Origin: Alloyangia pacifica
GTDB taxonomy: Bacteria; Pseudomonadota; Alphaproteobacteria; Rhodobacterales; Rhodobacteraceae
DNA length: 64,000 nucleotides
Direction: 5' to 3'
NCBI RefSeq assembly: GCF_900116195.1
Contig: NZ_FOZW01000001.1
Coordinates: 558,001-622,000 of the forward strand
In this document: in pieces, positions 36,131 through 48,855 of the stretch
Numbering within the stretch: the first letter of the stretch is position 1
Layout of the letters: each line of letters opens with the position of its first letter
Notes under the pieces: generated by a model
What the model saw: the letters and a program-made list of their open reading frames with translations, nothing else
Database searches by the model: none
What the model was told of the DNA's origin: nothing
Position numbers and translations under genes: made by a program

Positions 36131-38491
36131 TCAGCCCTGCATGGCCTGCCAGACCCGGTGCGGCGAGACGGGCATGTCGATATGCGCGACGTTGTGCCCG
36201 GCGTTGTTCAGCGCATCCAGCACCGCGTTCACCACCGCCGGAGGCGAGCCGATCGCCCCGGCCTCGCCGCAGCCCTTCACCCCCAGCGGGTTGTGGGTGC
36301 AGGGCGTGGCGCAGCTGTGGTCGACCTTGTAGAACGGCACGTCCCCGGCGCGTGGCATGGCGTAATCCATGTAGCTGGCCGAGAGCAGCTGGCCGTCGGC
36401 GTCGTAGACGCAGTTCTCCAGCAGCGCCTGGCCGATGCCCTGCGCCAGCCCTCCGTGCACCTGCCCCTCGACGATCATCGGGTTGACCACGTTGCCGAAA
36501 TCATCGGCGGCGGCGAACCGTTCGATGGTCACCTTGCCGGTCTCGGGGTCGACCTCCACCTCGCAGGCATAGGCGCCGGCGGGATAGGTGAAGTTGGCCG
36601 GATCGTAGAAGGCCGTCTCCTCCAGCCCCGGCTCGATCTCGGTCAGCGGGTAGTTGTGCGGCACGTAGGCGGCGAGGGTGACATCGCCCCAGGCCACCGA
36701 CTTGTCGGTGCCCGCGACGGTGAACATGCCGTCCTGCAGCTCGATGTCGCCCTCCGAGGCTTCCATCAGGTGGGCCGCGATCTTCTTGGCCTTGTTGATG
36801 ATCTTCTCGGTGGCGCGGACCATGGCCGAGCCGCAGACCGCAAGGGAGCGCGAGCCGTAGGTGCCCATGCCGAAGGGGATTTTCGAAGTGTCGCCATGCA
36901 CGATTTCGATCATGCTCTCGTCGATGCCCAGCATATCGGCCACCACCTGCGGGAAGGCGGTTTCATGCCCCTGCCCGTGGCTGTGCGCGCCGACCATGAC
37001 CGAGATCGAGCCGGTGGCGTTCACCCGCACGGTCGCGGCATCGTAGAGCCCCGCCCGCGCGCCGAGCTGGCCGACGAGGTTCGACGGCGCGATGCCGCAG
37101 GCCTCGATGTAGCAGTTGACGCCGAGCCCGCGCAGCTTGCCCTTCGCCTCGCTCTCCGCGCGGCGGGCGGCAAAGCCGGGGATGTCGATCATCTCTTCGA
37201 GCTTGTCCATCGTCGCCACGTAGTCGCCGGTGTCATATTCCACCGCCACCGGGGTGGCATAGGGGAAGCTCTCGATGAAATTCTGACGCCGCAGCTTGAT
37301 CGGATCGACACCGAGCTCCCGCGCCGCCTTGTCCACCAGCCGCTCGAGCTGGAAGGTCGCTTCGGGCCGGCCCGCGCCGCGGTAGGCATCCACCGGCACG
37401 GTGTTGGTGAACACCGCCTTGACGTTCACCTGGATCGCCGGGGTCTTGTAGTTGCCCGCCATCAGCGTGCCATGCAACCAGGTCGGCACCGAGCTGGCGA
37501 AGGTCGACAGGTACGCCCCCATGTTGGCCAAGGTGTCGGTGCGCAGCCCGATGAAGTTGTTCTCCGCATCCAGCGCCAGCTCGATCTTGGTCACGTGATC
37601 GCGGCCATGGGCGTCGGACATGAAGGCCTCGGATCGGGTCGAGGTCCATTTCACCGGGCGGTTGATCTGCCGTGCCGCGAAGGTGACGAAGGCCTCCTCG
37701 GCATAGTGGAAGATCTTGGTGCCGAAGCCGCCACCGACGTCAGGGGCCACCACGCGCAGCTTGTGCTCGGGGATGCCCAGCACGAAGGCCCCCATCAGCA
37801 GGCGGATCACATGCGGGTTCTGCGAGGTGGTGTAGAGCGTGCTCTCGTCATTGGCGCGGGCGTATTCCGCCACCGCGACGCGCGGCTCCATCGGGTTGGC
37901 GACGAGCCGGTTATTGACCAGCTCGAGCGTGGTGACATGCGCGGCCGAGGCAAAGGCCGCTTCCACCGCAGCAGTCTCCGAGCCGAACTGCCAGTCGTAG
38001 CAGAGGTTGTCCGAAAGATCGTCGTGCACCTTGGCTGCGCCGCCCTCGAGCGCCGCTTTCATGTCGACCACCGCCGGCAGTTCCTCGATCTCCAGCTCGA
38101 TAGCCTCGGCGGCATCGCGGGCCTGCTCCAGCGTCTCGGCCACCACGGCACAGATCGGCTCGCCGACGTGGCGGACCTTGCCCTGTGCCAGCACCGGGTG
38201 CGGCGGCTCCTTCATCGGATCGCCGTTCTTGTCGGTCACCTGCCAGCCGCAGGGCAGCCCTCCGACGCCCTCGAAATCGGTGCCGGTGAAGATCCGCACC
38301 ACGCCGGGCATCGCCGCGGCGGCACTGGTGTCGATCGAGGCAATCTTGCCATGCGCCACGTCCGAGCGCAGGAAGTGGCAGTAGGTCTGTCCGTAGACGT
38401 TGATGTCGTCGGTGTACTGACCGGCCCCGGTCAGGAAGCGCACGTCCTCGCGCCGCTTCTGGGCCGCTCCGATACCATGATCCTTCGGCAT
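36131..38491 (-). CDS. molybdenum hydroxylase large subunit, form II CoxL-like
   Basis: 786 residues. It has the xanthine oxidase-family large-subunit layout, with [16 protein letters not shown] near residue 250, the active-site motif AYRGAGR (about 370) and [10 protein letters not shown]. True CO dehydrogenase (form I) carries AYXCSFR instead, so this is form II, whose substrate is uncertain; many such proteins do not oxidise CO. It binds the Mo-molybdopterin cofactor and carries out the oxidation. The late [19 protein letters not shown] matches the conserved catalytic Glu region. Confidence 0.92.
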   Translation of the reverse strand: MPKDHGIGAAQKRREDVRFLTGAGQYTDDINVYGQTYCHFLRSDVAHGKIASIDTSAAAAMPGVVRIFTGTDFEGVGGLPCGWQVTDKNGDPMKEPPHPVLAQGKVRHVGEPICAVVAETLEQARDAAEAIELEIEELPAVVDMKAALEGGAAKVHDDLSDNLCYDWQFGSETAAVEAAFASAAHVTTLELVNNRLVANPMEPRVAVAEYARANDESTLYTTSQNPHVIRLLMGAFVLGIPEHKLRVVAPDVGGGFGTKIFHYAEEAFVTFAARQINRPVKWTSTRSEAFMSDAHGRDHVTKIELALDAENNFIGLRTDTLANMGAYLSTFASSVPTWLHGTLMAGNYKTPAIQVNVKAVFTNTVPVDAYRGAGRPEATFQLERLVDKAARELGVDPIKLRRQNFIESFPYATPVAVEYDTGDYVATMDKLEEMIDIPGFAARRAESEAKGKLRGLGVNCYIEACGIAPSNLVGQLGARAGLYDAATVRVNATGSISVMVGAHSHGQGHETAFPQVVADMLGIDESMIEIVHGDTSKIPFGMGTYGSRSLAVCGSAMVRATEKIINKAKKIAAHLMEASEGDIELQDGMFTVAGTDKSVAWGDVTLAAYVPHNYPLTEIEPGLEETAFYDPANFTYPAGAYACEVEVDPETGKVTIERFAAADDFGNVVNPMIVEGQVHGGLAQGIGQALLENCVYDADGQLLSASYMDYAMPRAGDVPFYKVDHSCATPCTHNPLGVKGCGEAGAIGSPPAVVNAVLDALNNAGHNVAHIDMPVSPHRVWQAMQG

Positions 38492-38648
38492 GGGGTCTCC
38501 TCCCTGATATGCCCGGCAGGCCCGCCCGGACTTCCGCGCCCGGCCCGCCTCGAACTCTCCTCCCGGCGGACTCCATTTCCGCCGGACCTCCCGTCACCGA
38601 TGGCGGTCTCCCCTCCGCCGCCGGTCCGTCAAAGGCGCTGCACCGCGC

Positions 38649-38671
38649 CTTTCAATGTTCTGCAAATACGC
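38649..38671 (-). repeat. dispersed intergenic repeat (GAGTATTT...GATGAAG type)
   Basis: Minus strand GCGTATTTGCAGAACATTGA. It lies between coxS and coxL, a second copy inside the operon. Confidence 0.6.
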
Positions 38672-38703
38672 AAGGGCGGACGCCTCCATGCGTCCGACCC
38701 GGC

Positions 38704-39189
38704 TTACTCCGCCGCGATGGAGCTCACATCCTGACCGCTGGCGGCCATGATCGCCTTGACGATGTTGTGGTAGCCCGTGCAGCGGCAGATGTTGCCCTCG
38801 AGGTAGTGGCGGATCTCGGCCTCGGTTGGCTTGGGGTTCTCCTTCAGCAGCGAGGCCGCCGACATCACCATGCCCGGGGTGCAGAAGCCGCACTGCAGGC
38901 CGTGGTGGTCCTGGAACGCCTGCTGGATCGCATTCAGCGAACCGTCGGCATTGGCCTGCCCCTCGATAGTGCCGACCTCGGCGCCGTCGCATTCGGCGGC
39001 GAAGATGGTGCAACCCTTCACGTTCTCGCCGTTGACGTGGATATTGCAGGCGCCGCATTGCGAGGTGTCGCAGCCGACGTGGGTGCCGGTGAGATGCAGC
39101 TCGTCGCGCAGGAACTCGGTCATGAGCATATTGCCCCGGACCTCCTTGCTGACGGATTTGCCGTTCACCGTCATCGTTACCTTGGTCAT
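38704..39189 (-). CDS. molybdenum hydroxylase [2Fe-2S] subunit (CoxS-like)
   Basis: 161 residues from the ATG at 39189 ([17 protein letters not shown]). Two 2Fe-2S motif sets are intact: [16 protein letters not shown] with a later Cys, and [10 protein letters not shown] with CRCTGYHNI. It passes electrons from the Mo centre to the FAD subunit. A strong GGGAGG lies before its start. It is separated from coxL by a 212-nt gap that also contains a dispersed repeat. Confidence 0.95.
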   Translation of the reverse strand: MTKVTMTVNGKSVSKEVRGNMLMTEFLRDELHLTGTHVGCDTSQCGACNIHVNGENVKGCTIFAAECDGAEVGTIEGQANADGSLNAIQQAFQDHHGLQCGFCTPGMVMSAASLLKENPKPTEAEIRHYLEGNICRCTGYHNIVKAIMAASGQDVSSIAAE

Positions 39190-39247
39190 ACGTACCCTCC
39201 CTGGGATGACTGTTCGGTTTTGGCTCGGTTGCACTCTGGCACGGGCG

Positions 39248-39778
39248 TCAGCCCGAGACCATCCGCTTGAACCAGCCTTTCTTCTTGCCCTCTTCGGCGG
39301 CCTCGCCCTCGGCCTCCGGCGCCTCGTCGGGGTCGCTCGGTCCCTCCACCGCGTCCTGCAGGTTGGTGAAGAACTGGTCGGCCATTTTCTTGGCAAAGCC
39401 GTCGATGATCCGGCTGCCGAGCTGGGCGAGCTTGCCGCCGACCTTGGCGTCGACCTCGTAGGTCAATTCGGTGCCCTCGGGCACCTCGGCAAAGCGCACG
39501 TCCGCACCGCCCTTGGCAAAGCCCGCAGCCCCGCCCTTGCCCTCGCCCGACAGCGTCACCGCCTCGGGCTCGGTCATGTTGGACAGCGATACCGTGCCCT
39601 TGAAGGTCGCCTTCACCGGGCCGACCTTCTGCACCACCGTGGCCTCGAAGCCGTCCTCGGGCGTGCCGGTCAGCTCGGTGCAGCCGGGCACGCAGGCCTT
39701 CAGCACCTCGGGGTTCAGGATCGCGGCCCAGACCACCTCGCGCGGGGCCTTGATCACGCGGGTATCGCTCATCTGCAT
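39248..39778 (-). CDS. carbon monoxide dehydrogenase subunit G (CoxG-like, SRPBCC fold)
   Basis: 176 residues. [19 protein letters not shown] and the [19 protein letters not shown] segment match CoxG proteins of the SRPBCC lipid/ligand-binding superfamily. A C-terminal acidic Pro/Glu stretch and KKKGWFKRM tail could anchor it to the membrane. In CO-oxidising bacteria CoxG helps attach the dehydrogenase to the membrane. Here it heads the operon, 58 nt before coxS. Confidence 0.88.
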   Translation of the reverse strand: MQMSDTRVIKAPREVVWAAILNPEVLKACVPGCTELTGTPEDGFEATVVQKVGPVKATFKGTVSLSNMTEPEAVTLSGEGKGGAAGFAKGGADVRFAEVPEGTELTYEVDAKVGGKLAQLGSRIIDGFAKKMADQFFTNLQDAVEGPSDPDEAPEAEGEAAEEGKKKGWFKRMVSG

Positions 39779-40032
39779 GGCTCTTGTCCTCTCTTTCGGC
39801 GACCAGACTATCAGGAAGATGCGCCGCGCCTATTAGACCAAAGGCGCAGCCGGTCCTCCTCCCTGTCCGGGCGCGGCATGGCGTTTCATCGCGGAGGATT
39901 GCGCCGATTTGGCAACTTCGCAACCCCGTATCCGAAGCGCGGCGTATCGCAAAACCTGTGCCTGCGCGGATTTCGAAGGACCATCCCGGGATTTTGATTG
40001 ACCGGGCGGAAGCCCTCGCCGACAAATCCCGC

Positions 40033-41085
40033 ATGACCCAGACCTTCGACCGCACCGCGCTTTTCACCCTCGCCCGAGACCTGCTGACCGGCGGCGGCCT
40101 GCCGCCCGAGAAGGCCGAGACCGTGGCCGAGCTGCTGATCCAGACCGACGAGATCGGCGTGACCACCCATGGCATCTCTATGGTCTCCTATTACCTGCCC
40201 GAGCTGGCCAAGGACCTGATGACCAAGGAGGGCACGCACGCGGTGCTGGCCGACAACAAGGTTACGCTGCTTTGGGACGGCAACTACCTGCCCGGGCACT
40301 GGGTGATGACCCGGGCGCTCGACACCTGCATGGAGCGCGCCGCCGAATACGGCATGGCCGCCATGGCGATCCGCCGCAGCCATCACATCGGCTGCCTCTC
40401 GGCGCTGACCCGCATTGCCGCCGACAAGGGGTACGTGTGCTATATCGCCACCTCCGATCCCTCGGGGCAGTGGGTGGCTCCCTACGGCGGCTGCGAGCCG
40501 CTGCTGACCCCGAACCCTTGGGCAGTCGGCTATCCCGGCCGTGATCACCCGGTACTGATCGACACCTGCGCCTCGATCACCACGCTGTCGAAGGTGCGCG
40601 AACACATCAACTCCGGCACCGAGTTCGCGCATCCCTGGATGCTGGACGGCACGGGCCATGCCACCACCGACCCCACGGTCATCAACCAGACCCCCAAGGG
40701 GTCGATCCTCCCGGTCGGTGGCGCGGACCATGGTCACAAGGGCTTTGCCATGGGGCTGATGGTCGAGATGCTGACACAGGCGCTGGCCGGGCACGGGCGG
40801 GTCGAGGCGCCGACCCGCTGGGGGGCCAACGTCTTCCTACAGGTGATGGACCCCGAGGCCTTTGGCGGGCGCGAGGCCTTCGTCGCGCAGGTCGAGCACC
40901 TGAACGAGGCCTGCCGCAACAGCCGCCCGATCGACGCTGCCCGCCCGGTTCGGATCCCCGGTGACCGCGCCGCCTCGGCTGCCTCTCGCTCGACGTCCGG
41001 GGGAATCGCGCTGCCCGACGAGGTGCTCACCCGCATACGGACCTGCGCCGCCGAGGCCGGACTGGCCTTCCCCGACCCGCTTTGA
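40033..41085 (+). CDS. Ldh2-type malate/lactate dehydrogenase family oxidoreductase
   Basis: 350 residues from the ATG at 40033. The family motifs GVTTHGISMV, IRRSHHIGCLSALT and NPWAVGYPGRDHPVLIDTCAS identify the Ldh2/MdlD NAD(P)-dependent group, which reduces or oxidises various 2-hydroxy acids. The substrate cannot be assigned. It is divergent from coxG across a 254-bp control region and convergent with the PaaI-type gene. Confidence 0.85.
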   Translation: MTQTFDRTALFTLARDLLTGGGLPPEKAETVAELLIQTDEIGVTTHGISMVSYYLPELAKDLMTKEGTHAVLADNKVTLLWDGNYLPGHWVMTRALDTCMERAAEYGMAAMAIRRSHHIGCLSALTRIAADKGYVCYIATSDPSGQWVAPYGGCEPLLTPNPWAVGYPGRDHPVLIDTCASITTLSKVREHINSGTEFAHPWMLDGTGHATTDPTVINQTPKGSILPVGGADHGHKGFAMGLMVEMLTQALAGHGRVEAPTRWGANVFLQVMDPEAFGGREAFVAQVEHLNEACRNSRPIDAARPVRIPGDRAASAASRSTSGGIALPDEVLTRIRTCAAEAGLAFPDPL

Positions 41086-41092
41086 GAAGACC

Positions 41093-41515
41093 TCAGCGCT
41101 TCGGCGGAATCGCGTAGGTCAGCGAGGCATGGGCCACCGGGTCGTCCGATTGCTCGGAGTAGAGCAGCACGTCGGTCACACTCAGGCTGCGCCCCATCTT
41201 CAGCACCCGCGCCTCGGCCAGCAGGTCGCGCCCGGCCTCGGGCTTGCGCATGAAGTCGATCGAGCAATGGGTGGTGACGGTCAACGCCTCGCGCCCGATG
41301 CGTGCCATGGTCGCCACATAGGCCGCCACGTCCGCCAGCGCAAACATCGACGGGCCCGAGACCGTGCCGCCGGGCCGCAGGTGCTGTTCGTCGACGATCA
41401 GCCGCATCACCAGCAGCTCCTCGTCCATCCGGTCAATGGCGAACATGCCCTCCACCTGCGGAAACACCTCTGAAAGGTAACTGGTCATCTCCGGAATGGT
41501 GAACTGCAGCGCCAT
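41093..41515 (-). CDS. PaaI-family hotdog thioesterase
   Basis: 140 residues with a hotdog fold. HLRPGGTVSGPSMFALADVA (about residues 45-64) matches the PaaI-type helix that holds the catalytic Asp, and SLSVTDVLLYSEQSDDPVAHA follows. It probably hydrolyses an acyl-CoA. It lies divergently from the enoyl-CoA hydratase gene 69 nt away, suggesting related acyl-CoA turnover. Confidence 0.85.
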   Translation of the reverse strand: MALQFTIPEMTSYLSEVFPQVEGMFAIDRMDEELLVMRLIVDEQHLRPGGTVSGPSMFALADVAAYVATMARIGREALTVTTHCSIDFMRKPEAGRDLLAEARVLKMGRSLSVTDVLLYSEQSDDPVAHASLTYAIPPKR

Positions 41516-41584
41516 GCGACCTCCCGCCTCTTTCGCCCCTCATCTCCGCTGGCTAGGCTGCCCGCGAGGATGGAGGAGGACAAG

Positions 41585-42370
41585 ATGGCAATTCTGGAAC
41601 GTCACGACACCGGGCCCGTCGCCCACCTGCGGCTGAACGCACCCGAGCGGCTGAACCCGCTGTCGGATGCCATGCTCGCCGCGTTGCAGGAGCAGATCGA
41701 CGCGCTGTCGCAGGACCAGATGATCCGCGCGGTGGTGATCTCGGGCGCGGGCAAGGTGTTCTGCGCCGGGCACGACCTGCGCGAGATGCAGGCCGGGCGG
41801 CAGGCAGAGGACAAGGGAGCCGCCTATTTCGCCGATCTCTTCGAGCGCTGCGCGCGGGTGATGACCGGGCTGACCCGCCTGCCCCAGCCGGTGATCGCGC
41901 AGGTGCATGGCATTGCCGCCGCCGCCGGCTGCCAGCTGGTGGCGAGCTGCGACATGGCGGTGGCGACCGAGGATGCACGCTTTGCCGTCAACGGGGTGAA
42001 CATCGGGCTCTTCTGCTCGACCCCAATGGTGGCGCTGACCCGCAATCTGCCGCGCAAGCAGGCCTTCGAGATGCTCACCACCGGGCGCTTCGTTCCGGCG
42101 GCGGAGGCGCAGGCCATGGGGCTGATCAATCGCGTCGTGCCCGAGGCGGAGCTGCCTGCCGCGGCAATGGCACTGGCGGAAAGCGTCGCCGCGAAGCTGC
42201 CGCAGGCGGTGAAGATCGGCAAGGAGGCCTTTTACGCGCAGGCCGAGCTTCCGCTTGATGCGGCCTATGCACTGGCCGGGGGGGTGATGGTCGAGAACAT
42301 GCTGGAGCACGACACCGACGAGGGCATCTCGGCCTTTCTGGAGAAGCGCAAACCCGACTGGAGCGCCTGA
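41585..42370 (+). CDS. enoyl-CoA hydratase/isomerase family protein
   Basis: 261 residues from the ATG at 41585 (MAILERHDTG), with GGAGGAGG just upstream; an ATG 15 nt earlier overlaps that ribosome site. The crotonase motifs are GKVFCAGHDLREMQ and VHGIAAAAGCQLVASCDMAVA, with both oxyanion-hole regions. It lacks close operon partners, so the particular acyl-CoA substrate is unknown. Confidence 0.88.
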   Translation: MAILERHDTGPVAHLRLNAPERLNPLSDAMLAALQEQIDALSQDQMIRAVVISGAGKVFCAGHDLREMQAGRQAEDKGAAYFADLFERCARVMTGLTRLPQPVIAQVHGIAAAAGCQLVASCDMAVATEDARFAVNGVNIGLFCSTPMVALTRNLPRKQAFEMLTTGRFVPAAEAQAMGLINRVVPEAELPAAAMALAESVAAKLPQAVKIGKEAFYAQAELPLDAAYALAGGVMVENMLEHDTDEGISAFLEKRKPDWSA

Positions 42371-42472
42371 CCTCTGGCGGAAACCCGCTGATCTCTCCGA
42401 ATTTTTTGGAACTCATGCGGCGGAGCCGCGCGTTCTCTGCGTATAACTCCGCACCACGTAAAGGAGAGCAGC

Positions 42473-42850
42473 ATGTTGCGTACCCTCACCCTCGCGGCCG
42501 TTTCGGTCGCCGCCCTCGCCGCCCCCATGGCTGCCAGCGCCGGCCCCAAGGGCTGCCCGCCGGGCCTGGCCAAGAAAAACGAGGCCTGCATGCCGCCGGG
42601 CCAGTACAAGAAGATAGACAAGCGCCACTCCGATCGCGACCATGACCGCGACCATGACCGCGACCATTTTCACCGCTACGACCGCGGCGAGCGGATCCGT
42701 GACAACTACATCGTGATCCGTGACCCGGGCCGCTATCAGCTCGACCCTCGCCGGACCTATTACAACGTCGATGATTACGTTTACCAGATCGATCCGGACA
42801 CGGGTGCCGTGCTCGACATCATCGGCGGCATCGCGCAACTGGCGAAGTGA
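42473..42850 (+). CDS. RcnB-like periplasmic protein with His/Asp repeats
   Basis: 125 residues. Signal peptide ([23 protein letters not shown]) then a [20 protein letters not shown] motif typical of RcnB-like alphaproteobacterial proteins. The stretch [19 protein letters not shown] comes from a 12-bp tandem repeat and could bind metal. The C-terminal half ([20 protein letters not shown]) is a common ending. It is preceded by AAGGAG and monocistronic. Its role may be metal or envelope homeostasis; this is inferred. Confidence 0.7.
   Translation: MLRTLTLAAVSVAALAAPMAASAGPKGCPPGLAKKNEACMPPGQYKKIDKRHSDRDHDRDHDRDHFHRYDRGERIRDNYIVIRDPGRYQLDPRRTYYNVDDYVYQIDPDTGAVLDIIGGIAQLAK
42635..42667. repeat. 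12-bp tandem repeat within the RcnB-like gene
   Basis: CGCGACCATGAC repeats at 42635, 42647 and 42659 (last copy partial, 2.75 units), encoding the Asp-Arg-Asp-His repeats. Repeat-number change could alter the protein length in frame by four residues. Confidence 0.9.
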
Positions 42851-42885
42851 ATCCGCGCAGGGGGGCGCCGCTCCCCTGACCCCCC

Positions 42886-42908
42886 GGAATACTCCCGCCT
42901 AGACGAAG
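42886..42908 (+). repeat. dispersed intergenic repeat (GAGTATTT...GATGAAG type)
   Basis: GGAATACTCCCGCCTAGACGAAG. It forms an outward-facing pair with the copy at 42954-42975, with the terminator between them. Confidence 0.5.
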
Positions 42909-42911
42909 CAG

Positions 42912-42945
42912 GGACCGGCCCCCGGAAGGTGGCCGGTCCATTTTT
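42912..42945. terminator. terminator between RcnB-like gene and uvrA
   Basis: GGACCGGCC (42912-42920) pairs with GGCCGGTCC (42931-42939), followed by ATTTTTC. It is clearest for the plus-strand gene; uvrA converges from the other side. Confidence 0.8.
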
Positions 42946-42953
42946 CATCCAGA

Positions 42954-42975
42954 CTTCTTCTCTTTCCAAATACGC
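42954..42975 (-). repeat. dispersed intergenic repeat (GAGTATTT...GATGAAG type)
   Basis: Minus strand GCGTATTTGGAAAGAGAAGAAG, 31 nt beyond the uvrA stop. Confidence 0.6.
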
Positions 42976-43006
42976 ACCTGCCCGACCTCGCCGCCGCGCC
43001 ACGCGG

Positions 43007-45883
<2,877 letters not shown>

Positions 45884-46018
45884 GAGACCCTCGGGAAAGG
45901 AACGCCCCTACACATAGGCGAAACGCCCCGGATCGCAATGGGCAAATGAGAACTTTTGCGGAACACGCAGGGCGGGAATGCGTGATTGCATCCTAGCGCA
46001 TCGTCGCGCGGACGGGGA

Positions 46019-46063
46019 GCAACTCTCTTCGAAGAGAGTTGCAAAAGCCTTCGAAGGCTTTTG
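46019..46063. repeat. paired-palindrome repeat, copy 2
   Basis: Palindrome 46019-46042 (arms GCAACTCTC/GAGAGTTGC) and palindrome 46041-46063 (AAAAGCC/GGCTTTT) share a central GC. The palindromes occur in reverse order compared with copy 1, i.e. this copy is inverted. It lies 6 nt beyond the aglK stop (minus strand). Confidence 0.85.
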
Positions 46064-46069
46064 GCCTGC

Positions 46070-47161
<1,092 letters not shown>

Positions 47162-47195
47162 CGTCTTCGCTCCCCCTACCTATCGTGTCCGCCGA

Positions 47196-48839
47196 TCACA
47201 TCCGCAGCGCCAGCGCGGGCTGCCAGGGCCCGAGGTGGAATTTTCCGTCCGGCGCGGTGCCGGTCGAGCCGAGCTCTACGCCGACTTGCTGCCACTTGCC
47301 CGCGGGCGCGTCGATCGCCGCCGGCTCCGGGCCGATGTTGAAGGCGCAGAACAACTCTTCCGCCCCGTCCTTGCGCAGGAAGCTGAGCACGGTGCCGTCG
47401 GTCTTCAGATCGGTCATCTCGCCCTTGCGCAGCGCCGAATGGGCGTGGCGGAAGGCGATGGACCGGCGATAGTGGTGCAGGATCGCCGCAGGGTCCTTTT
47501 CCTGGTCCTCGACCGTCATGCGCAGATGCTCGTGGCTGACCGGCAGCCAGGGCTGGCCGATGGTGAAGCCGCCGTGATGCTCGTTCGGCTCCCACACCAT
47601 CGGCGTGCGACAGCCGTCACGGCCCTTGAAGGCGGGCCAGAACATGATGCCGTAGGGGTCCTGAAGATCTTCGAAGGCCAGCACTGCCTCGGGCAGCGCC
47701 AGCTCCTCGCCCTGATAGATGCAGGCCGAGCCGCGCAGACACATCATCAGCGTGGTGTAGAGCCGCGCCCCGGCATCGCCGATGCCCCAGCGGCTGACGT
47801 GGCGCTCGACGTCGTGGTTGGAGAAGGCCCAGCAGGCCCAGCCGTCGCTCGCAACCTCGGCGACCTTGTCCATGACCTCTTTCACGTAGTCCGCCGAGGG
47901 CGCCTTGTTGGACAGCAGCTCGAAGGCATAGGACATCTGCAGGTGCTCGTTGCCCGAGGTGTATTCGCCCAGCACCTCGAGTCCGCGCAGATCCTCGCCG
48001 ATCTCGCCGACGGCGGCGGCATTGTAGCGGTCCATCAGCTTGCGCAGCTTGGCGAGGAACTCGAGGTTCTCGGGCTGGGTCTTGTCGTAGAGGTGTTCCT
48101 GCCAGGTGTAGGGGTTCACCGCCGGCGCGGTGATCGGGTTGCGCCGCTCGGGTGCCAGCGCCGGGTTGTCGCGCAGCTGGGCGTCATGGGTGTAGAAGTT
48201 CACCGTGTCGAGGCGGAAGCCGTTCACCCCGCGATCGAGCCAGAACTGCGCCACGTCGAGCAGCGCCTGCTGCACCTGCGGCTCGTGAAAATTGAGGTCC
48301 GGCTGCGAGGTCAGGAAGTTGTGCAGGTAGTACTGGCAACGCGTGGTGTCCCATTGCCAGGCCGAGCCGCCGAAGATCGACAGCCAGTTGTTCGGCGGTG
48401 TCCCGTCGGGCTTGGCGTCGGCCCAGACGTACCAGTTGGCGCGGGCATTGTCCTTCGAGGCACGGCTCTCCTCGAACCACGGGTGCTGGTCCGAGCTGTG
48501 CGACATGACGAGGTCGATCAGCACCTTGATGCCCAGCATGTGCGCCGTTTCGATCAGCGTGTCGAAGTCGGCGAGGCTGCCGAACATCGGGTCGACATCG
48601 CAATAGTCGCTCACGTCATAGCCGAAATCCTTCATCGGCGAGCGGAAGAACGGCGAGATCCAGACCGCGTCGACGCCGAGCGAGGCAATGTGCGGCAGTC
48701 GGCGGGAGATGCCGAGAAGATCGCCGACGCCGTCGCCGTTGCTGTCTTGAAAACTGCGCGGGTAGACCTGGTAGATCACCGCGCCGCGCCACCAGTCACG
48801 GTCTTCGGTCGAGGGTACAGGGAGGGTGTTTTTGCTCAT
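47196..48839 (-). CDS. aglA: alpha-glucosidase, GH13 family
   Basis: 547 residues, with no signal peptide, so it acts in the cytoplasm. GH13 motifs are VYQVYPRSFQDSNGDGVGDL at the start, GFRLDTVNFY (nucleophile Asp), AVGEIGED (acid/base Glu) and FSNHDVERHVSRW. It hydrolyses imported alpha-glucosides such as sucrose, maltose or trehalose; the exact choice is not determinable here. It lies between aglK and aglG, as in S. meliloti. Confidence 0.93.
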   Translation of the reverse strand: MSKNTLPVPSTEDRDWWRGAVIYQVYPRSFQDSNGDGVGDLLGISRRLPHIASLGVDAVWISPFFRSPMKDFGYDVSDYCDVDPMFGSLADFDTLIETAHMLGIKVLIDLVMSHSSDQHPWFEESRASKDNARANWYVWADAKPDGTPPNNWLSIFGGSAWQWDTTRCQYYLHNFLTSQPDLNFHEPQVQQALLDVAQFWLDRGVNGFRLDTVNFYTHDAQLRDNPALAPERRNPITAPAVNPYTWQEHLYDKTQPENLEFLAKLRKLMDRYNAAAVGEIGEDLRGLEVLGEYTSGNEHLQMSYAFELLSNKAPSADYVKEVMDKVAEVASDGWACWAFSNHDVERHVSRWGIGDAGARLYTTLMMCLRGSACIYQGEELALPEAVLAFEDLQDPYGIMFWPAFKGRDGCRTPMVWEPNEHHGGFTIGQPWLPVSHEHLRMTVEDQEKDPAAILHHYRRSIAFRHAHSALRKGEMTDLKTDGTVLSFLRKDGAEELFCAFNIGPEPAAIDAPAGKWQQVGVELGSTGTAPDGKFHLGPWQPALALRM

Positions 48840-48855
48840 GATGTTGTTCTTTCGA

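Noticed and set aside
35798-38734. 978-codon plus-strand ORF antisense to the CoxL gene
   Set aside because: CoxL on the other strand is complete with family motifs. The antisense translation is low-complexity His/Arg/Gly-rich and has no family features.
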